Shown here piece by piece: positions 43,721 to 44,681 of a stretch of DNA of 44,681 nucleotides. The notes below the pieces were generated by a model that saw only the letters and a program-made list of their open reading frames with translations, was not told where the DNA came from and ran no database searches. Source of the stretch: Sphingobacteriia bacterium 24-36-13 (GTDB lineage: Bacteria; Bacteroidota; Bacteroidia; Chitinophagales; Chitinophagaceae); assembly GCA_002281875.1 (NCBI GenBank), contig NCHN01000015.1, positions 67,996 to 112,676 of the forward strand, given 5' to 3'. How positions within the stretch are numbered: the stretch's first letter is position 1; every line of letters starts with the position of its first letter. A program made the position numbers and the translations under genes.

Positions 43721-44053
43721 TTAAAAATCAGTTATAGTATATTGTTTATTGTTGTTACAAATTTTTGAATATTCAGCATGGGTTCCAATCCACTTTACGT
43801 ATAAATAGATTTGCTTTTCTCCAAAATGATATTTACAAATCATTCTAAAATTATTGCCTGCAATATCAAATACAACTCTATTGCTTCCGTTGCCTAGCAA
43901 ATCAGCTGAACCAAAAGTTTCACATATATCACTAGGTTCGTCCCAATCATCCATTTTTATAAGTGTTAACCACTGCTTTAATGCGCTTCGACTCTTTGCG
44001 TGTTGGGCAGCAAAGTCATGGATAGACTTTTTACTGATTAGCCTTATTTTCAT
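43721..44053 (-). CDS. higB: HigB toxin (ribosome-dependent mRNase)
   Basis: A 110-residue RelE/HigB-superfamily toxin. It shows the HigB pattern: MKIRLISKKSIHDFAAQHAKSRSALKQWL, then the NRVVFDIAGNNFRMICKYHFGEKQIYLYVKWIGTHAEYSKI core containing the His-Tyr-Lys-Arg residues of RNase active sites. The terminal segment is intact, so it is probably active. It precedes higA, and the gap of 10 bp indicates one operon. A dyad operator lies 23 bp upstream. Confidence 0.9.
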   Translation of the reverse strand: MKIRLISKKSIHDFAAQHAKSRSALKQWLTLIKMDDWDEPSDICETFGSADLLGNGSNRVVFDIAGNNFRMICKYHFGEKQIYLYVKWIGTHAEYSKICNNNKQYTITDF

Positions 44054-44075
44054 TAATCCTATTGTAAATGTACAT

Positions 44076-44100
44076 AAAAGTTCACTTTTCGTGAACTTTT
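44076..44100. promoter_or_regulatory. Operator dyad of higBA
   Basis: AAAAGTTCAC (44076-44085) and GTGAACTTTT (44091-44100) are perfect 10-bp arms with a 5-base spacer. On the minus strand a one-mismatch -7 box (TACATTTA, complement of 44065-44072) lies between the dyad and higB, so a bound HigA would block the promoter. Confidence 0.75.
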
Positions 44101-44150
44101 AAAAATAATTTTATTTACTTGAAATTACCCTTTTGAGTGGGTGTATTGTT

Positions 44151-44164
44151 AGGTATTTATACCT
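44151..44164. repeat. Short inverted repeat AGGTAT-TT-ATACCT
   Basis: A 6-bp perfect dyad 3' to the small unknown gene at 44190-44393 and upstream of higBA. Too short and without T-run for a firm terminator; it may be a second operator half for higBA or chance. Confidence 0.25.
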
Positions 44165-44189
44165 GAAAGCAAGGTGATTTAATGTTAGC

Positions 44190-44393
44190 TTACAAACCCC
44201 ACAATTGCTCCCCATGGTAATAAAACACTCCATTTTTGATTGCTTCCGGAATATTAGTCTTTGTGTGTAAGGCCTTTTCTGTTAGGTTAGATTGATAGGT
44301 GTCGTCTATTTCATTGTATATATCGAATCGTTTGGTTTGTTCATCGTAATGGATTTCTTTTGATGATCTGCATAGTCCTCCGAGTAGGAGCAT
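44190..44393 (-). CDS. Unknown small protein, perhaps truncated
   Basis: A 67-residue frame that reads as a real protein from its second third (KEIHYDEQTKRFDIYNEIDDTYQSNLTEKALHTKTNIPEAIKNGVFYYHGEQLWGL, here quoted only to indicate its acidic, Tyr-rich character). The first 11 residues are less convincing. No motif or family is recognised. It lies between the nucleotidyltransferase fragment and higBA on the same strand. It may be an intact small gene, or the end of a longer one whose start has been lost. Confidence 0.4.
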   Translation of the reverse strand: MLLLGGLCRSSKEIHYDEQTKRFDIYNEIDDTYQSNLTEKALHTKTNIPEAIKNGVFYYHGEQLWGL

Positions 44394-44473
44394 TGGTTTG
44401 GGTTTGGGGGGAGTATAGCTGTTGTGTGAGGGAGGTGGCTCAGTTTGTCGGAATGTGTATATTCCATTAATCC

Positions 44474-44681
44474 TTAGATATAGACAATATTTTGTAAAAT
44501 TTGAGGACCTATGTATTTGCTTAGTCCATTCTTAGTAAGTACTTCTACCTTCTCTCCAATGAAGATATTTTCAAAAAGGTCGTATGCGGCCATTAGGTTA
44601 TCAAAATTTTCTTTGCCTGGCTCAAAGTCAATCAATAGATCAATATCACTATTTGGTGTCTGTTGATCACGCAAATAGGAA
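44474..44681 (-). CDS. MNT-type nucleotidyltransferase (partial, runs off the window)
   Basis: The frame continues beyond the window edge, so the N-terminus is not seen. The visible part begins SYLRDQQTPNSDIDLLIDFEPG, the catalytic stretch of the minimal nucleotidyltransferase fold (the two Asp of SDIDLL bind metal; GS precedes outside). Such proteins are the antitoxin-like MNT partner of HEPN toxins, or stand-alone. No HEPN gene is visible downstream; it would have to be upstream, outside the window. Confidence 0.8.
   Translation of the reverse strand, partial: SYLRDQQTPNSDIDLLIDFEPGKENFDNLMAAYDLFENIFIGEKVEVLTKNGLSKYIGPQILQNIVYI

Noticed and set aside
40275-44681. Prophage
   Set aside because: Toxin-antitoxin genes are dense, but no integrase, structural, lysis or replication gene is visible.

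Overview
The window is AT-rich chromosomal DNA from a member of the Bacteroidota, most likely the Chitinophagaceae (Sediminibacterium-like). Three things point there. Genes mostly lack Shine-Dalgarno sequences, and Bacteroidota-type -7 boxes (TAnnTTTG) are visible upstream of several of them. The families are typical of the phylum (DUF5683, DUF4954, DUF2805, IscR/NsrR-like Rrf2, SDR-type threonine dehydrogenase, outer-membrane beta-barrels). The parA-parB-DUF5683-dapB order is also characteristic. The genus is an inference from general resemblance.

Layout. 1-2292: a tightly overlapping respiratory operon of a NorC-like cytochrome c, a NorB-like heme-copper subunit and an NsrR-like Rrf2 regulator, with a dyad on the promoter -7 box. 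2293-2690: tRNA-Lys(UUU) with its terminator and promoter, beside a hairpin-rich spacer. 2773-10201: housekeeping genes (SDR, SAM hydrolase, lpd, a PAS protein, DUF4197, kdsA, threonine dehydrogenase). 10228-14535: a minus-strand run parA-parB-DUF5683-dapB-rrf2-outer-membrane barrel. 14650-23657: metallophosphoesterase, DUF2805, barrel, DUF4954-glmS, histidine phosphatase, an unknown exported protein and an alkaline-phosphatase-like enzyme. 23754-27990: katG, an IS3-family element whose right end is tandemly duplicated, and a second short PAS protein. 28010-30416: exported PPIase, NTF2-like, barrel and YceI proteins.

30535-34323 is a four-gene operon with 8-bp overlaps: UbiA prenyltransferase, type III polyketide synthase, methyltransferase and FAD oxidoreductase. 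It looks like a compact pathway for a prenylated or methylated alkyl-phenol or quinone. 34331-35316 is a GNAT-HTH gene pair beside a perfect 17-bp palindrome. 35419-40278 holds DUF547, an alpha/beta hydrolase, an unknown exported protein, PsiE and an M20 peptidase. 40275-44681 is accessory DNA rich in toxin-antitoxin genes: Fic with a 28-bp palindrome at its start codon, Doc with a small antitoxin, HigBA with a dyad operator, and a partial MNT-type nucleotidyltransferase. A methyltransferase, a thiamine-binding-like protein and two unknown small genes lie among them.

The strongest candidates for new biology are four. The NorB-like protein keeps four heme/metal histidines but replaces the other two, and both catalytic glutamates, of canonical NO reductase. 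The type III PKS-UbiA operon may make an undescribed metabolite. The Fic and GNAT-HTH units sit next to perfect palindromes. Two PAS proteins end in a histidine-kinase H-box without any ATPase domain. No gene-free stretch exceeds about 300 bases, and no CRISPR array or rRNA is present.
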